A stretch of 64,000 nucleotides of DNA from Isoetes taiwanensis (lineage: Eukaryota; Streptophyta; Lycopodiopsida; Isoetales; Isoetaceae): positions 3,090,494 to 3,154,493 of the forward strand of contig JAJEKV010000047.1 in assembly GCA_021234155.1 (NCBI GenBank). Direction: 5' to 3'. The notes below the pieces were generated by a model. It worked only from the letters and a program-made list of their open reading frames with translations. It was not told where the DNA came from and made no database searches. Positions 44,666 through 55,870 of this stretch are shown here, piece after piece. The translations under genes and the position numbers were made by a program. Numbering within the stretch: the first letter of the stretch is position 1; each line of letters begins with the position of its first letter.

Positions 44666-45185
44666 ATTGAATCCTCGCCAACAAGAGCGAGCGCGAAATT
44701 CAGTTGCTAATTTGAAACGTAGCTGTCCTTTTCCGTCCGTAACTCCTCCGCGCAGACATGCCAGAAAATATTGCTTTATTTCGTGGCGCTTTTATTACGC
44801 GGTGATTTCGTACAAGATGTGGTTGCATGTCTCCCTCAAGGTACAGATTTTGAATCCGGACGTCCAAGTCCAGAGGTACCTCTTGTTCGGAACATGTCTT
44901 AATTATAGCAAATTTGTTACGCCTCCATAAATGATGGCGGCTGCATTAATGGTGTATAATTAATGATGCCGGCTGCAATAATGGCATGCAATTATGGCGC
45001 GTCAGAATTCGCACGTGTGGCATTAAGTTCGGGCATCCCGGGAGTACGATTTATTCTCAGAATTCCCCGAAAATTTTTTTAAGGGGAGCAGCGCCATCGA
45101 GGAATTCCGCGCCTTCAGCTCAATTGCATCTTCGATCGCCGACCGAGGAAAGCCACTTTTCAATCTTTTCCAGCGCCCGCGATCC
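44666..45185. other. Upstream region of gene at 45186
   Basis: No coding feature. Two related blocks (ATGATGGCGGCTGCATTAATGG and a variant, here named only by position 44931-44950 and 44963-44982) form a short duplication. Confidence 0.4.
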
Positions 45186-46740
45186 ATGGCACCTAAAGCC
45201 AGTGTCAGAGAAGGTAAGATTTCGTCCCCTCAGCTCATGAAGATCGCGGCCGCGTTTTTTTCGAGAATGCTTGTTTTATTTTACACTTCATGTTTTCCTT
45301 CTAACTTAGTCCTCTTTAGGATCGCGGCCGCAATCCTACAGACGGTTAGATCTCATCAGGATTGCGGCCGCGATCTTGTGGAGTGCACAGCAGGATCGCG
45401 GCCGCGAACTTGTGGAGTGCTCAGCAGGATCGCGGCCACGATCTTGTGGAGTGCTTTGTGGTTTACTTTCGTAGCATCAGCTTTAACACATCATTTCTTT
45501 TGCTTGCAGCTTTGGATTTGTTTCGTGGTCCGGATGTTGAGCCTAGCAAGGTCATCACACCTTCAAATGAAAGGAAATGGTGCATTGAAATTGCACAAGC
45601 AATTCCTCAAACTAAAGGTGACCGTAGAAAAGACATGTGCTTGTTCCTCCGGACTGGCAAGAATGTTGAGGACATACAACAGATAGGGATAGTGATTGCT
45701 ATGTGGGAGGGCACAAAAAACAATGTGCAGGACGCCATTATATGCAAATATGGAGGATACACAAAGAATTGCGCCTCCTTGAGTATGTTCTGAAGTGGAC
45801 GAACTACGACCCCTCACTGATGACAGCTAGCAAGTTGAACAAACCGGCAATAGGGAAAAATATTCCCACTAGTGCAAAAGGATATGGCTGGGAGCTGCAG
45901 TCGTATGAATCTCTGTCTCTATCTAGAATAAAGGGAAACATGGATATATTGTCTGGTTTCTCGGCATGCAGGAAAGGTTTGCTAGCAGACAAGAAACCAC
46001 CGAGCATTGCATTGAAAGCTAAGCATGATGAGAAAATGCCCTCGGTCATGGACACAAACTGGCTAAGAGCTCAGGCCAAGAAGAAGAATGTAAGTCCTGC
46101 TCCATAGCAGAGGACTCTTCCGCACTGAGCCCTCGCCTCAGAGCCTGTTACCATGGCCCTTCCTTCAGCTATTATTGATCCTACACAGCCTCTGGCTATT
46201 TGTGCTCCACCTGTTACAACGAAAGAGACGTTGGTCCCAAACAAGATATCAAAGTTCACGATCAACCTGCGCAAGCTGACAATATCAGATAGTGGAGAGC
46301 CTTCGTCATCTCGCACGCCCCCTTCTGTCACAGGTTATCTTCTTCGAAAACCTTGGCATGGCCCATTATATCTGAACTGCCAACTGAGCTTAAGTTCAAT
46401 CCCGAGGAAGAACGTAAGTTGGCTGAGCAAACTGCACAGAAGCTTGAACAGTTTAAGCGGTTTTATCCGCTTGGTGTGAACTGGTTTATGAAGGTATCTA
46501 TTTTTTATTGTGAGCCAGCTCCTTCTAATCTCACCCATCGAATGCGTTCGAACGACCATGTGCAAACACTTGTGAAGAGCTTCAAGACGTATCGTACAGA
46601 GGTCCTCACACCGGTCGACGTTGTCCCCTTTGACCCAATTACTAGGTGATTATTATTATCCATCATATTTGTTTTGTGGCTTCTTAACTAATCGGTGCGT
46701 ATTATTTCAGGAAAAAGATCACCTGGAGCACAGAAGCTGA
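45186..46740 (+). pseudogene. Multi-exon transposon-associated gene, unknown
   Basis: The start ATG at 45186 has a strong context (ATCCATGGCACC). Exon 1 is short (MAPKASVREG) and ends at a GTAAG donor near 45213; an acceptor near 45510 leads to LDLFRGPDVEPSKVITPSNE. The following text has RKWCIEIAQAIPQTKGDRRK, then after a frameshift near 45720 EYVLKWTNYDPSLMTASKLN, ending at a GTAAGT donor near 46090. A further exon (about 46350-46648) reads LPTELKFNPEEERKLAEQTA with FKRFYPLGVNWFMK. The next exon (from 46712) is cut after about 10 codons by the inverted-repeat element at 46741. No family recognised. The first intron holds the GCGGCCGC palindromes. Confidence 0.5.
45239..45460. repeat. GC-rich palindromic module, right set (first intron)
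   Basis: The palindrome ATCGCGGCCGCGAT or near matches occur near 45242, 45319, 45358, 45394 and 45429. The last three form 35-bp tandem units that add CTTGTGGAGTGC and end in CAGCAGG. Related single copies occur near 49802 and 52050, and in the 30160-30270 set. Confidence 0.9.
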
Positions 46741-47259
46741 TTTTTTTTAGTATAATAACCAACACATAACTACCATTGACATTAATAAATATAACCATTG
46801 GATCCAACACATTTAAATTAAAATCCCCCTTAAACCCCCTTTGGTTTGGGTGCATATTCACACGGGGGGTGACTCCGGGCATCGAGAGCTGTCGGATTGG
46901 CATATTCGCCCCTTATTCCATAATCTACACCGTACATAAAATTCCTCGTTTGTGGGGTATGCAAGTACAAGATTTGCTATACTGTATAATAAGATTCGCA
47001 AAATACTATAAGATTTCAACCGGAATACTATATGGTGTTGATTTCGTACGTCTAAAATACAATTATGAGGGCTCTCGCTGCCCTACGTCACCCCCCGTGT
47101 GAATATGCACCCAAACCAAAGGGGGTTTAAGGGGGATTTTAATTTAAATGTGTTGGATCCAATGGTTATATTTATTAATGTCAATGGTAGTTATGTGTTG
47201 GTTATTATACTAAAAAAAATTTTCGGCCCTTCGGGCCATAAAAAAAAAGCAGACGTGAG
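46741..47259. mobile_element. Inverted-repeat (foldback) element, 46.7 kb
   Basis: Arms about 46742-46885 and 47085-47222 are inverted copies with the shared blocks AGTATAATAACCAACACATA and CCCCCTTAAACCCCCTTTGG. The right end adds a GGCCC-TTC-GGGCC hairpin and a poly-A run to about 47259; the left end lacks these. It interrupts the gene that starts at 45186. A partial copy of the same element lies at 61868-62096. Confidence 0.8.
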
Positions 47260-47336
47260 ACATTTAAACCATGAAACAATATGTGTTATGTGTTTATGTT
47301 AATAATGTTAATTTATTATAATAGTGGAGTCTCCAA

Positions 47337-48098
47337 ACTAAACATATTTGTAAATTATGCACTTGAACAATTATATTAAACTTGAGAATACACCATTTCA
47401 TTGTGTCTAATAATAAAGCAACTGCCTGTACAATAACCTCTCCAACTTGTTTGCTCATGAGAAACTTTTGTAGCTTGTTTCAAAGCAATAAATTTGCCAA
47501 TGTTTTATCTGATTGTCAACACAACAGTAGCTTTCACATTCTAATAGAGTTAAAAAATTAAAAGCCACGCAAATATTGGTTGAATTCCTGCCAAACAATG
47601 TGTGAATAATGAAATAAAAGAAATGAATAACAATATTAAGAGATCTCAAAAATGGTGAAACACACAAATCTTACCTTCAGCATGACAATAGCATCGATCT
47701 AGGTCTCCACCATAGGTACTAAACATATTTGTAAATTATGCACTTGAACAATTATATTAAACTTGAGAATACACCATTTCATTGTGTCTAATAATAAAGC
47801 AACTGCCTGTACAATAACCTCTCCAACTTGTTTGCTCATGAGAAACTTTTGTAGCTTGTTTCAAAGCAATAAATTTGCCAATGTTTTATCTGATTGTCAA
47901 CACAACAGTAGCTTTCACATTCTAATAGAGTTAAAAAATTAAAAGCCACGCAAATATTGGTTGAATTCCTGCCAAACAATGTGTGAACAATGAAATAAAA
48001 GAAATGAATAACAATATTAAGAGATCTCAAAAATGGTGAAACACACAAATCTTACCTTCAGCATGACAATAGCATCGATCTAGGTCTCCACCATAGGT
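47337..48098. repeat. Perfect-type tandem duplication, 381 bp x 2
   Basis: Copies 47337-47717 and 47718-48098 differ by only one or a few bases. On the minus strand each contains an exon-like end (CTTCAGCATGACAATAGC complement) followed by a GTAAG donor, so an exon-intron junction was duplicated. Confidence 0.93.
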
Positions 48099-49522
48099 CC
48101 ACCATAGGTGCCTGAATGTTCTACAATTTCATACCACCATCCGTAATGCTTGGCAAATGTAAGAATCGAACTTAAGGTTTTACCAAAGCACTTGCAAAGT
48201 AATTGTGTGCAATAGCTTGCCATATGAAAACAAACTTTGCTTTGCCAACACCGTATTTCGACCACCTAAATTTCCTCAAATATGTTTCAGAGCTTCCTTT
48301 GTGTTGCACAACCCCGCAAAAGCTTCCGCTTCCTAACCTGGTTTGTTGCCGAACGCCATTTGCGTAAGACGATTTGCCACTTGAAGAGCTTGAATCCCCG
48401 GCCTTGTGCATTTGATTAGAGAATCATGGTGTGCATTTGATCGAGAAAGCATAGCCACCGCGGCTACAAAGACTGATGATGATAGCGTAACGTAAAACCA
48501 AATAGCTAACCTTTCCTTTCAATTCCTTCGGTGAGGAATTCCATCGCCCAAAAACTACTCGGTCTTTGGCAAGGATAAAACCAGCTAATTCCGTGATAAA
48601 ACCAAAGCTAATTCGGTTGAAGATATGGGAAAATCCATCGCCCCATCGTAAAAAGCTACCGAGCTTCTTCTTTGCAATAGTAGTGTTTGATCCGTAAAAC
48701 GGTGGCCCTAGACCGCCCATCGATCCGGGGCTCAAATTAAAAACAAGAGGCAAAGATTCCTAGGCCTTTCTTTGTAATCGTGCTACTCATATAATGTTGG
48801 CCTAATACGATTCGCAATTGTTGATTCTATTTCTATTTGCATTTGTGACCCCCGTGTGCCGTTGTCTTATATTCACGGCTTCTTCCCCGTTCTACTCAAA
48901 ATTGCAAAGCTAGCAAAACAAAATCATACCTGTTTGTGCTCTCGCTTATTATACCGATCCGCTCGATCATGATCTTTCCTTTCAAAGAAGCTCAAAGGAA
49001 AAGTTCCAAGGAAAAAGATCCGATGCCCTAAACCCCCCTATCAACAAAGAACCCCATGCTGACCAAAAGGGCCTGTGAATCCGACCTCAACTAAATTATT
49101 TCATATCTGCTGCTGGCCGAAAAACCCTTGTGCTAAATTTCGATCTGATGCCAAGAAGGAGTCGGCATGGAGATCCCTGTATTCGGCATGGAGATCCTGA
49201 GGCCGGACTGTCTACCTGCGTGATGCTGAAGAAGATGAATAAGTTCCCACAGATAACCCTAAAATGGGTTATCTCGAGCCTTGCATGTAGGGCAAAATCT
49301 GAAACAATAATAAAAATACAATATAATAACGAAATATACGATATATTTGTCTAAACCATTGGATATGGGCATTAAAATTAGTTCAAACGTATGTGCACTC
49401 TAGATATACTAATTAGTATGCCTCATCAAATACATTCATGAAATCATATAAAAACCTTAGGAAAAATAGTATAAAAATACAAAAGAAACCCCCTGTTATT
49501 ATGCTACATATGTACAGCTCAA
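48099..49522 (-). other. Decayed minus-strand coding, unassigned
   Basis: Minus-strand frames 48411-48172 and 48753-48424 look partly protein-like. The first (SSSSGKSSYANG, then SFCGVVQHKGSSETYLRKFR with IWQAIAHNYFASAL) is loosely reminiscent of an AP2/ERF DNA-binding domain (GV..HK..., A.AY..A), but key residues are missing and I do not assign it. From 48760 to 49522 nothing convincing is seen. Confidence 0.3.
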
Positions 49523-51775
49523 TTGCTTTACGGTGTTGTCGGAGAACTGGAACAACGGCTTGAGTTTGCTAAAGCCTGCGCCAGGAGAAGGACCAGAGTG
49601 CTGAATGGAAATTTGTCAGATAGAAAATATATTGAATTGAGCATTCAATGCAATGAAGTCATTGCAGACACCGTATATAGAGAGCCTTTGATAGAGAAGC
49701 TGCAACAACTACGGCATCAACACAAGGCATATGGATGTCCTCCGCAAGGGCCCATTGGTACTGCTACAACATCGGCATTTGTATTTTTAGCTCACCAACA
49801 TCGCGGCCGCGATTTCGCTGACCATTTATTTTTCAGGACTTCCACGAGATAGCTACTACAACATTGAAGGTGAAAGAGCTAAAAGATGAAAAGCAGTTCA
49901 TTTTTATGGAGGAGCGGGTCTTCAAAAAAACTCTGTGATGAACATGGGGATCTACCTGATAGGTCAACGAAGGACTTCTTCAACAAAACTTGGCTAAGAT
50001 ACCTTAGAGGCATGTCTAATGCAGAGGTTTCTCAGCTGCTTGATGAGATTTTGGAAGGAAAGATATACCTTAAGGTGCAAGCGGGATATCACGGCAGGTA
50101 TCATTGCCAACAGCGCGCCATTGACATTAGAAGCCTGACCTTCATGCGCAGAGAGATTGTGTCCTATGCTTCCAGCTTGCTTCAGAATGAATACTCTTCT
50201 TTCGAAGAATTGTTGTCTGAGTTTCCTGATTTCATTGAACAACAGATTCTTGATATTTCTGATTCAGATACAGAATATGTGAAGTCCAATTACAACAAAG
50301 ATCATGTCGTGGGTAATTTGCCCGTTGCATTTTTAGAGCCGATCAGATCGATTTTGAAACATGAAGAGGCTATCAAAATCAAACAGAAAAAAAATGTTGT
50401 TCACGCAGTGACAAAGGAAGGGATTCCTACGTCCACTCCAGTATCTGAGAATGCAACACTGGTGTTCATTGACATCAGGGGGTTCTCTACAATATGGTCC
50501 TGCAAAAAGTACATGGAGCTCTTTACAAGAATATCCAGCATGACAACTGCTAATATTTATCACCTGGTTATTCTGATGCGGTCTGTGAACTTGCCAGATT
50601 GCTTGTACAACCAAAAGCAGATTCAAGGCGGCTCCCATATTTCTGTAGGCACGTATGACGAGCAAGGATGGGTGAACAAGAAAAGGGTAAAGGAGTATCA
50701 GTATTACATTACCCATATGTGCATTAACGTAGTTTACTCGTGGTAACGCCGATATTGCCCGAGCCGGAGCTTCGTTTGACACCGGTAAGCTCAAAGACCA
50801 AAGAACACCCCTTGCCACCAATGCCCGCCACCGGTAATGAAGAAGCCGATGAGAAAATGAGAAAAAATGGCAGACTTACTTCACTTCTGTAAACCAAGAT
50901 ACAAGTTTGTTGGAATGGAAGGTGATCATGTGCTAAAGTGCCGCTTAAAGACATCATATGCTTACTACATTGTTGACCACCGGTGCCCAAGGATGGTTGT
51001 GTCCTTGATTTCTTCTCACCGGGTAATCGCTTCTGTGGTCGCCTTTAATGCAAGGAAAGAAAGTATTGCATTCGAAAAGCCAAGGTAAAGTATGCCGATT
51101 TCTTAGGGCTTTCTTGGATAAGCTTGAAAAATGGTTCGCCAGGCAATCGGGGAGACAGATGAAGAGGAAAAAGGCACACTACAAATGATCCCCGACAAGA
51201 TCAATATAAATATTACCCGTAAAAACAGATATATCTAAGCTTGATGAAATCTTGGATCAAATGGATGAGAAGAGCTACGAGGAAAGGATGCAAAGCATTT
51301 AAAAAGACTTTTAGAGTCTACAGAGAAAGGTATTAATGCGCTTAGAGCCTATGTTTCAAAAATTGGGGGCTTTAAATAAAAAATTTGATGCCTACATGCC
51401 TTTCCTGACAGGGGGTCAAATTTCGAATACATAGGAATCAACGAGGAACCTGCGCATCAGGAGGGTGAGCCAAGTGGTACACAAGAGCACCAGGTTGTAG
51501 CCAAGAAAAAGAAGCTCTTCCATACGCCCGAAATCGACTGTGGTGTCCAAAATAGCGCATCGGTGGAAAGCAGCGCAATGGATACTGAGACGGAAGGACC
51601 GGATCCACATCTCCAAGTCCTTGCACAGGCCATATCTGTAGACATCCCAGATGTAACAGGCTATATAGAGATGGACACATCCGAGGTTATAAGAAGGGGC
51701 CAGGAACATATTGCTAGGATATCTGCGGAGTTAGGTGTTGTACCTGAATCAGTATCAGAAACCCAGATGGAGTAA
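49523..51775 (+). pseudogene. Transposon-associated gene, unknown (several pieces)
   Basis: Open pieces 49523-49852 (ELEQRLEFAKACARRRTRVL, helical), 49886-50746 (286 aa), 50867-51088 and 51563-51775 lie in order on plus. The 286-aa piece has a conserved look: DRSTKDFFNKTWLRYLRGM, LDEILEGKIYLKVQAGYHGR, a Glu/Ser-rich middle and VSENATLVFIDIRGF. The last piece is acidic and Glu-rich with an EHIARISAELGV helix. No family is recognised. Pieces are probably exons or frameshifted parts of one or two genes in the same orientation as the Ulp1- and FCP1-like domains downstream. Confidence 0.4.
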
Positions 51776-52083
51776 ATTATATCCCTCTGGCAGACAATTG
51801 TACATTGCTATTTCTAAGGAATATAATCTATAAGGGTTTGAAGAATTGCACAATTTTGTGTTTTTTATTATTTTGAGTTTTGTTTCTTGTCTTGCTAGCA
51901 CTTTCTTAGGTTGATTGCCTTCTGCAGACCTCCTCTAGCTTAAGAATTCGAATCAAAGGGATAGCTAAACAGCTCAAAATGTCCGCACCGCGATCTTCAC
52001 TATCACTTTGTTTTCCTTTCATCCATATGTGGACCTAAACGGACTTGTGATCTCGCGATCCTGCTGAGTATTTTTACTCTTTC

Positions 52084-52550
52084 TTGTGGACAGCTGCACA
52101 ATGTCAATATATTTTTGTCCCTGTTCTGCAAGGGCCAAATTTTGGTTTGGCAATATTTGTACTTGCTGGTCCACTCAAAAATGCTCGCCCATGTTTAATG
52201 AGTCCAAGCATACAGATCATGTCTCCTGTCAAAGGCTACGCAGTGGATGCTAAACTACTCCAAAAGTAAGTATCAGTTTCAGTTTCTTTTCAATGATTTG
52301 CTTATTCTCATGTTACAACTTCTTATGCTTTGCTTATTCTCACATTGCAATCTTGCAGGTTTCATAAGCTTGTGATCAATAACATGATGTCGGGATCCAA
52401 CAGTCTAAGCCATGGCAGGAAGAATTTTGATGCCCCTGTCCATCATCCCAAAGTGCCTGAAACCAGTAACAGCACTCCTTGCACATACATTGTGGCTTAC
52501 ATGCACGCATTCATCGATGCCGTGGTTGCTGCACAGCCAAGCTCCATTTT
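52084..52550 (+). pseudogene. Ulp1-like (C48) cysteine protease domain, degenerate
   Basis: Exon 52093-52265 (YIFVPVLQGPNFGLAIFVLA) and exon 52359-52550 (HHPKVPETSNSTPCTYIVAY followed by MHAFIDAVV) are joined by a 93-bp GTAAGT...CAG intron in matching phase. The layout IFVPV...(HW)xL..F...(DSL).....PxVPxQxxxxDCGxYVxxYM is the Ulp1/SENP C48 pattern. Here the active-site His-Trp is NF, the oxyanion Gln is replaced in PET, and DCG is PCT, so only Cys remains. Ulp1 domains are commonly carried by plant Mutator-like and CACTA elements. Another exon may start at 52622. Confidence 0.55.
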
Positions 52551-52961
52551 GTAAGTAGAACATAGTATTTTCTTGTGCATTCTTTGCTGATACGGTTTTC
52601 TAATACTTGTGAACTATGCAGATGACATCCAACTGGTTCACTGATGCCTATGCCAAGTCACACTGATGCTTATACCAAGTCACGGAGAAATCATCTAATA
52701 GAGGCTCTAATTGTCGAAGGCGAGATGAACATACAAAGTGTTGTTCCTACCATGGGTAGATAGTCTCTTGGCCATATGAATTACAGTTTATTATGAGCCA
52801 TGTTCATTTTCCTTTGTATTCAACAATTAATGGAAATATGACTTTCTTATGTCACTTGTACCTATGCAAACATTAACTGTGTAATAACATGTATTTCACT
52901 GTAATATGTTCATTGTAATTATATTTCTTTCACTGTACTCTCAAGTGTTTTGTTGCTGACA

Positions 52962-53704
52962 CAGGTGAATCATCTGAGTCAATCAGGAAGCTCGTTGTAT
53001 TTGACTTGAATTCTGTGTTGGGCAAGAACGTGCACAAGAGTGAAGCTGCTACAAAAAGACCAGATGAAATTTGATTTAGGAAACATGATATTTTACTGTA
53101 GGCCAGGGTTAGCATCACTGTTAGCATTTGTTAGAGAGCATTTTGATATTGCCATTTGGCCATCACTCACATCAAAGAATGCAGCCAGTTGTGGATCATA
53201 TCTGCAATGTCTTTGGCATAAAATTGAAGTTTATTTACAGTCAGGAGCATTGTTGGTCTCTTCCACACAAACATCCCACTGAACCAGACAAAGGATTGTT
53301 TGTGAAATCATTAGCTGTAGTATGGAAAGAGTATCCTGAGTACTATGACAATACAGTCTTAATCGATGACGAAAGATACAAGGCAACTCTGAATCCTGTA
53401 GGAAGCTTCATGTCCTTTCTCTTGGACACCAGTTCTATAGGGCGACAGGTTGCTTGTCATGGAACTCATTCCCTGGCTTAGTGGTTCAAAGGTTGTTGCA
53501 GATGCTACAAATTACGTGAAAGAGCACTCAATGAGTAATGCAGCAGATGGAATATCGGAGCAGGTTGAAGGCATTTTGCTGGCTAACTATGGCAATGACT
53601 TGGCTGCTCTGCTTTTTAAGTTCAGTCAGTATGTGGAGCAGGGAATGGAGAAATTGACAAAGTTATTGGCCTCTCGAATGGCCTATTGTTGGTACAGAGT
53701 TTAA
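52962..53704 (+). pseudogene. FCP1/NLI-interacting-factor-like phosphatase domain
   Basis: Frames together give KLVVFDLNSVLGKNV (motif I, near 52988), REHFDIAIWPSLTSKN (near 53130-53175), FGIKLKFIYSQEHCW (near 53215) and FVKSLAVVWKEYPEYYDNTV with LIDDERYKATLNPVGSF (53300-53410). This is the order of the FCP1 homology (HAD-type phosphatase) domain: DLDGTL-like, W-S/T, and the terminal DD motif. Motif I is DLN rather than DLD, as in several plant FCP1-like proteins. Frameshifts near 53070, 53190 and 53450 break it. The following 80 residues (YVKEHSMSNAADGISEQ) are its likely C-terminal extension. Confidence 0.65.
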
Positions 53705-53839
53705 TTGATGTACATATTTTTCAGATGTAAATATATGACAGTTTTTTTGTTATTCAAAGTGCACATGAGTACTTGTTTTGGTACAAGTTTTTCTCTTCTT
53801 TCATATTTGGTATAAGTTTCAGTGTCTACACATATTTAA

Positions 53840-54280
53840 GTGATCTTAATTTGCTTTGTACATGAAGGGACTAATGTGCAAAAGTCAATTAAATTGTTAA
53901 GGGAAAGAATTCTGTTGTGCCCGGATGCTCAAACCAACACGGAAAGCTGCAAGTACGTTGGGTTGGATATTAATCCTCTCTGCCATACCGCTCTTTCTGG
54001 AATTTGGGAAAAGGTTGACATGTAGAAGATAAGGGAGAACGAGATCAATTGAAAATTCTGTTGGCAGCAAATCATTTGGTGCATAACACTTGGGGAAGTG
54101 GATGAGGAACGAATAGGATGGGGTAGGTTGCCAGTGGCACGTGCAGTTGAAACAGCATGGACTACTGCTTTAGAGAGCACTTCTACAGCCAACTGGAAGA
54201 AAGGAAGTTATGTTGCAATAGTCATTAGATATAAGCCTCCTGAGGACATTTTGAAAGTACACCATGAACTATGAACCCGT
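53840..54280 (+). other. Unassigned coding-like stretch
   Basis: Frames 53840-54025 (CPDAQTNTESCKYVGLDINP) and about 54090-54270 (RIGWGRLPVARAVETAWTTA, then SYVAIVIRYKPPEDIL) look protein-like and are probably pieces of one gene. No family recognised. Confidence 0.35.
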
Positions 54281-54512
54281 GGTGTAAATATATTGTATTT
54301 ATTTGTACAATATGAATATATAGACCATTTTTCCATGAAAATCTGTTCATGTCTTATCTTCATATTGATAAATTGATATTAAATGCTTATGCAATAAACT
54401 TTATTCAATTCTGATTAAATTGGGATATACAAGTTATTTAAAAAATGTACGCTGATATACAATAGATGTACATTGATGTATATAAATGTATGTTCACATC
54501 TCCAGATCTGAG

Positions 54513-55868
54513 TTAGTCCATGACATCTACAATTGTTGAAAATTGTGATAGCAATGACTCATGAACTTCATCAGGCAAATGAAATGCTATGGTTGCCCCC
54601 TTCAGCCTGTGAGTTACTTTGTTGAATGGAATTCTAACCCCAATCACGGATTCAGCAGGTACCAAAACATTCTTACTAGGAAGCAGTTTATACTTGTTGT
54701 GGCAGCCTCGAATTAGTTCATAATACTGCCCTTCAATGACACTAGTACCAGTAGCGTACTCATTTCCATAGTCATCAACCGAATCTTCTTCCAATGCATG
54801 TTTTTCCCTTGTACATACTATAACATAGTATAGAACACCTTCTACATTGTCTGGTGCTGCAAATGATACAAAAACATCAGAAACTCCTACAGTGTCATCT
54901 AAACCAGGCTCTTCTTCTGCATACAACACATCCACATCATTTTCAGCTTTCCCACGAGAGGCAACATGATTTGTGGGCTCTAAACCTTTCAGGGACCATT
55001 CACCACAATGTTGTATGTTCTCACAATTCAGCCAATCGAAGATAATGCAAGCATCACAGAAACACGAGAGTGGTCTGCAAAGCAACTTCGTTGGGTCATT
55101 TGGGTTTATGGTTGAGACGGAATGTATCTGCTGAGTACCATGTAAAGTCCTGCAATTAGATGCTTGCTGCCTATCGACATCAGTTTTCCAACCTCCCAGA
55201 ATATCCTTTCACGCTCCGATTCCTTGGTCCTTAAAACTGCACAAGCTGTTGTTCAGGCCATTTTGTTTTCTTTGCTCGTTCTCAAGCCATAACTTGGCTA
55301 TACCAGCCTCTCCATCATGTGTGCCTTTCCCATGGCCAGATCCAAAGAAATTCCATATCATTCGAATTTTGTTTTCAACATGGTATCTGCAGATTCCATA
55401 CCATGCCCTTGAAGACTTGAATTGAGATGCACAACCATCCGACCACACATAATGAAGGTTTATGTCACTGCCTCCATTATTCTTAAGCCACACCAAATGT
55501 ATTTTAAAAGCATGTTGTACAAAATGAGTGTCATGTTTCCTGTCATCTGAAACAAAGAAATGCATTGTTTTTTTTAAGCTTGCCTTCATTTTTCATCATT
55601 GAAATATGGACCAAAATCGTAATCTGATCAGGATTCCAGTGCTCTGATTGCATCCCTGGCTTCAATATGTAGTTCTCTGCAAAGTCAACAACAGACAACA
55701 TGCTCTTATTAGGGAGTTTCTCAATACATCTTTTGAACTGTTTGCTCTGCCAGTATGCAATAAAGTTATGATCTGTAAACTTACCAAGCTTATTTTTTAT
55801 GTTCTTTAACAAGACAGATGCCATGTTTTGCTGAGCAACTAATCTAAGCCTTCTGGATGTACCTTTCT
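54513..55868 (-). pseudogene. DDE-type transposase, catalytic C-terminal half
   Basis: From 55868: LRLVAQQNMASVLLKNIKNK, HNFIAYWQSKQFKRC, then the first catalytic block SVVDFAENYILKPGMQSEHW near 55690. After a slip in an A8 run near 55575 come HFFVSDDRKHDTHFVQHAF and the second block LHYVWSDGCASQFKSSRAWY near 55450, then FFGSGHGKGTHDGEAGIAK near 55330 (candidate third acidic residue). A last piece (55085-54513) starts PLSCFCDACIIFDW with a CxC..C cluster and ends in an acidic, probably accessory region. The FAENY / SDG..SQFK / GKG.HDG series marks a transposase family known mostly from uncharacterised animal and protist ORFs. The N-terminal half lies at 26802-28200 on plus. Confidence 0.65.
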
Positions 55869-55870
55869 TG

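Noticed and set aside
48172-48411. AP2/ERF transcription factor gene
   Set aside because: The resemblance is confined to scattered residues and the conserved Gly/Trp/Arg positions are missing.
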